A program made the translations under genes and the position numbers. Shown here piece after piece: positions 61,801 to 64,000 of a stretch of 64,000 bases of DNA. The DNA is from Prochilodus magdalenae. Its lineage: Eukaryota; Chordata; Actinopteri; Characiformes; Prochilodontidae. How positions within the stretch are numbered: the first letter of the stretch is position 1; every line of letters begins with the position of its first letter. The notes beneath the pieces were generated by a model. It was not told where the DNA came from. It worked only from the letters and a program-made list of their open reading frames with translations, and made no database searches. The stretch spans positions 155,001 to 219,000 of the forward strand of contig JAMWET010000607.1 of NCBI GenBank assembly GCA_024036415.1. The letters are read 5' to 3'.

Positions 61801-62165
61801 CACACATAGAACCTAGTCTGGACCACTTTGGCTTTGGCCAGTGAGTGCTCCCGTTAGCTAGCTGGCTAATGTTGGATCCGACTGGGACCAAACTTTGTTT
61901 TTCCTCATTCATTTAAAAATTGTAACTCATTTTTTCGGCTGCAGCCATTTTACTCATTGCACAAATGTCAGAATGACGATGGAAATTTTAAAATTAATTA
62001 TCTATTTTGACCTAATCAAACAATAAAAGCTCCGACCCAGATGGAACGGTCGATATGCCACATCTTAACACGAGGATAGCAGTGGGCAACATCCCCTGGT
62101 ACAAGATCTCTACTTCCTTGTTAGCTGCTACCATCGCTCCTACCATATCGTCGCTGTCCAACGAA
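61798..62165 (+). repeat. Unclassified interspersed repeat, copy 2
   Basis: Diverged from the copy at 59935-60260 but with the same order of shared strings, ending with CCCAGATGGAACGGTCGATA and CATCCC.GGTA. Non-coding. Confidence 0.6.
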
Positions 62166-62979
62166 AAACAGGTATGTCCAACTTTACAGGAGGGGCCAAA
62201 AACCTCATTTAATCTGAATGGAAGTCAATGGAACCAGACATCTTTCCAAACAGTTTGGGGCCATTTCTGTTGGTTGATTCTTCATAAAATGTTCAGTGTA
62301 AACAACAGCTGCTGTGTTCAACCAAAATGGAGATACCTGTTTTTCTTTGGACAGCGATGACATATATATACAGTATATAGATATGTGTAGATATATATAC
62401 ACTTATACAGGACCCCATATATTACCTTGATTACAGTATCACCATATATCACCGGATATGGAATTGTAAACCCTGTGTTATGATATGCATCATATTCCCA
62501 GGTTCTTCCCAATCCACAGCCCTAGTTCACATCACCTCCTGTATTTCTGAAAGATAAATAATGAATATATCATGTAGCAGGTTGTGATGGATCCATGTGG
62601 AAACCATTACCACGGTGGGCTGCATTGTAAACACGGGGGAGATAAACAGATGACATGGCTGTCTGTATAGAGTTGATGGAAGGCAGGCATTGTTGGAGTC
62701 ACTGGTATCAGGGGCCCAATAAACATCTAGGAGGTCCCCACCATGCTTCTCTCAGCCATTGCCTGAGCATGTTTCCCAGCACCACAGCCACCAATAGACC
62801 CCAACTCCACTTCTGTGATCATATCCGCCTAATTCGTGAAGGATTGTGGAAGCTACTCGAATCAGACATCTCTTGAGAAAGTGCTTTTAGGGCTGAGGAC
62901 CTCACTGAGATGCGAACCCTCAGACTGCCTCGCACTGAATGAACCCTTCTTGCCGGCTGTCCTCCATTTATATAGCCTT
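62166..62979. other. klf7 upstream flank
   Basis: No gene or repeat family recognised up to the start of the CpG-rich promoter. A TATATATACA-type AT patch lies near 62362-62400. Distal promoter elements may lie at 62800-62979. Confidence 0.4.
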
Positions 62980-63043
62980 CTAAACATAGCTCGCGCACCG
63001 AACTGACTCTGGCTCCTCCCCTTATTCGATTCCAGGCCCGAGG

Positions 63044-63088
63044 CCCCGCCCGTTTCCAGCTCTCCGCCAGCCACAATTCGTCCGCCCC
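63044..63088 (+). promoter_or_regulatory. Two GC boxes (Sp/KLF sites)
   Basis: CCCCGCCC at 63044-63051 and CCGCCCC at 63082-63088 match Sp1/KLF GC-box cores. They sit just upstream of the CArG element within the CpG-rich block. Because KLF proteins bind such boxes, autoregulation is possible but unproven. Confidence 0.45.
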
Positions 63089-63096
63089 TTTTCCTC

Positions 63097-63106
63097 CCTT
63101 ATATGG
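63097..63106 (+). promoter_or_regulatory. Perfect CArG box (SRF site) in klf7 promoter
   Basis: The sequence CCTTATATGG fits the serum response factor consensus CC(A/T)6GG exactly. It lies about 650 bp upstream of the start codon, 9 bp after a CCGCCCC box. Its TATAT core could alternatively serve as a TATA-like element, or as both. Confidence 0.5.
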
Positions 63107-63586
63107 CTACGCACGGGGTTTGACTGACAGGCCGAAAGGTACCACGCCCCCCCCCAGCCCCGAACACACGCACAAGCACACACATACACACCCCCTCTTC
63201 GCGAGTCGAGTCCTCCTCGCGCCGCGTCCGTCACCCGCGCGCGCGCTTCGAAAAGACCCGCTGGTGCAGGTGAACGACCACCACCAACGAGAACCCAAAC
63301 ACCACCAGCAGGGGAAGAGAGAGTATCCGGACTGTGGAGCAGGTGCGGCAGGAGAGCCTGAGCTCACAGAGACAGAGTGGGATAGAAGGGCGCGCGAGAC
63401 ATCTCAGCCCAGTCTGCACGCGCGACGACGGTCCTTGGTTACTGACTGGCTGCACGCGCCGCGCGCGTTCCCCTCACTTTTCTTCGTTCCTAACGGACTT
63501 GCTTTCTACTTCCTCCCTCAGAGCAGCGTTCCGTCTTTCTATCTTTTCACCAGCTCGTGTTTTTCTCTGTTGTTTGGTTTCCTTTA

Positions 63587-63607
63587 ATGGCGCGTAAACT
63601 GAAGTGA
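63587..63607 (+). other. Short upstream ORF in klf7 5'UTR
   Basis: ATG at 63587 is followed by five codons and TGA (MARKLK), 144 bp before the klf7 ATG. The start context is weak (T at -3, G at +4). It matters only if transcription starts upstream of it. Such uORFs can reduce translation of the main ORF. Confidence 0.35.
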
Positions 63608-63660
63608 GCGCTCACGCGGGGCGTTCAGAGGGAAAGCGCGAGCCGTTTCAGCCGTTAGGT

Positions 63661-63664
<4 letters not shown>

Positions 63665-63740
<76 letters not shown>
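63665..63740 (+). repeat. (CT)n / TCTATCTC tract in klf7 5'UTR
   Basis: A nearly pure CT dinucleotide run (about 63665-63701) is followed by TATCTCTC variants ending 11 bp before the klf7 start codon. It lies in the predicted 5'UTR, so length variation could affect leader structure or translation. Confidence 0.85.
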
Positions 63741-63751
63741 AATCCGGCACC

Positions 63752-63853
63752 ATGGACGTTCTGGCGAATTACAGCATCTTCCAGGAGCTCCAGCTGGTCC
63801 ACGACACCGGCTACTTCTCCGCGATGCCCTCCCTGGAGGAAAACTGGCAGCAG
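63752..63853 (+). CDS. klf7: klf7 coding exon 1 (Kruppel-like factor 7, N-terminus)
   Basis: The exon encodes 34 residues beginning [16 protein letters not shown], continuing [18 protein letters not shown], and ending at CAG|GTGGGAG, a consensus splice donor, in phase 0. This matches the N-terminus shared by KLF6 and KLF7. The [13 protein letters not shown] wording is the KLF7 version, since KLF6 has IVHETGYFSA. From family knowledge, this segment opens the acidic activation region, and the three C2H2 zinc fingers that bind GC/CACCC boxes lie in later exons outside the window. KLF7 is a nuclear transcription factor important in neuronal differentiation. The start codon has a strong context (A at -3, G at +4). 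The exon ends at the same codon as I recall for mammalian KLF6/7. Whether this is the klf7a or klf7b teleost duplicate cannot be decided from 34 residues. Confidence 0.93.
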
Positions 63854-64000
63854 GTGGGAGCAGCTCTAAGCCCCTTCCTCTGTTTGTTTGTTGTTTATTT
63901 TTATTTGTATTTATTTTTTTCCTTCTTTTTCCCACCGATAACTTTTCCTCATCCCGCTGCAGCCTTGCTTTTGTTTTTCCACACCGGTTTTCCGTCAAGC
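63854..64000 (+). other. klf7: klf7 intron 1, 5' end
   Basis: The sequence after the GTGGGAG donor is T-rich, with runs of TTTATTTTT. The reading frame happens to stay open to the window edge, but the residues become low-complexity F/L/P and lose all KLF resemblance, which supports an intron. The window ends inside it. Confidence 0.85.

Larger units (their letters stand above)
62980..63751 (+). promoter_or_regulatory. klf7: klf7 CpG-rich promoter and 5'UTR
   Basis: CpG density rises sharply here compared with the preceding tens of kilobases, with clusters such as CGCGCGCGCTTCG and GCGCCGCGCGCG. The block ends at the klf7 start codon. It contains GC boxes at 63044-63051 (CCCCGCCC) and 63082-63088 (CCGCCCC), and a CArG/TATA-like element at 63097-63106. 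This is the expected layout of a CpG-island promoter of a developmental transcription factor. The transcription start site cannot be fixed from sequence. If the ATAT at 63101 acts as a TATA-like element, a start near 63130 would be expected (inference). Confidence 0.75.

Noticed and set aside
63752..63853. klf6 instead of klf7
   Set aside because: The [13 protein letters not shown] wording and the residues after MDVL fit KLF7 better than KLF6. The final proof would be the downstream exons.

Overview
The window is vertebrate, almost certainly teleost, nuclear DNA. It carries AT-rich intergenic sequence, long CA/TG and TA microsatellites, relics of Tc1-like transposons, a solo LTR, fish-type SINE/LINE fragments and long stop-rich stretches with no operon structure. 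Several interspersed repeats resemble families I associate with otophysan fishes (characins, catfishes, electric fishes). That placement is a weak inference from memory.

Only one gene can be supported: the first coding exon of klf7 (Kruppel-like factor 7) at 63752-63853 on the + strand, at the extreme right end. It encodes 34 residues that read as the conserved KLF7 N-terminus and stops at a consensus splice donor. A CpG-rich promoter/5'UTR (about 62980-63751) precedes it. That region holds GC boxes, a perfect SRF CArG box, a short upstream ORF and a (CT)n tract next to the start codon. The remaining 63 kb upstream is a gene desert.

Layout from left to right. At 1-8.1 kb there is mostly unannotatable sequence with one 31-bp minisatellite (2.66-3.19 kb). 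At 8.1-15.5 kb lie an AT-rich satellite-like array (about 510-bp higher-order period), a 29-bp minisatellite and a second, separated piece of the same AT-rich family. At 15.5-19 kb there is unique sequence, some of it resembling conserved non-coding DNA. At 19-27.2 kb a dense cluster of tandem arrays (about 155 bp, 76 bp, compound TG) is mixed with a Tc1-like relic and a SINE-like element. At 27-36.4 kb there are Tc1-like relics, a 154-bp array and AT-rich DNA. At 36.8-48 kb there are several candidate regulatory blocks, including a tandemly duplicated 59-bp motif at 39.5 kb, plus a 41-bp minisatellite with a spurious 510-codon antisense ORF. At 48.3-49.3 kb a LINE/SINE-like tail abuts a solo LTR with a 5-bp target-site duplication. 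At 49-63 kb there are a 39-bp array, a fold-back element, microsatellites and more candidate regulatory blocks, ending at the klf7 promoter.

I see no new protein-coding or RNA-based system. The parts most worth following are the candidate non-coding regulatory blocks upstream of klf7 and the structured tandem arrays. Conservation claims are pattern-based only and need alignment to other fish genomes.
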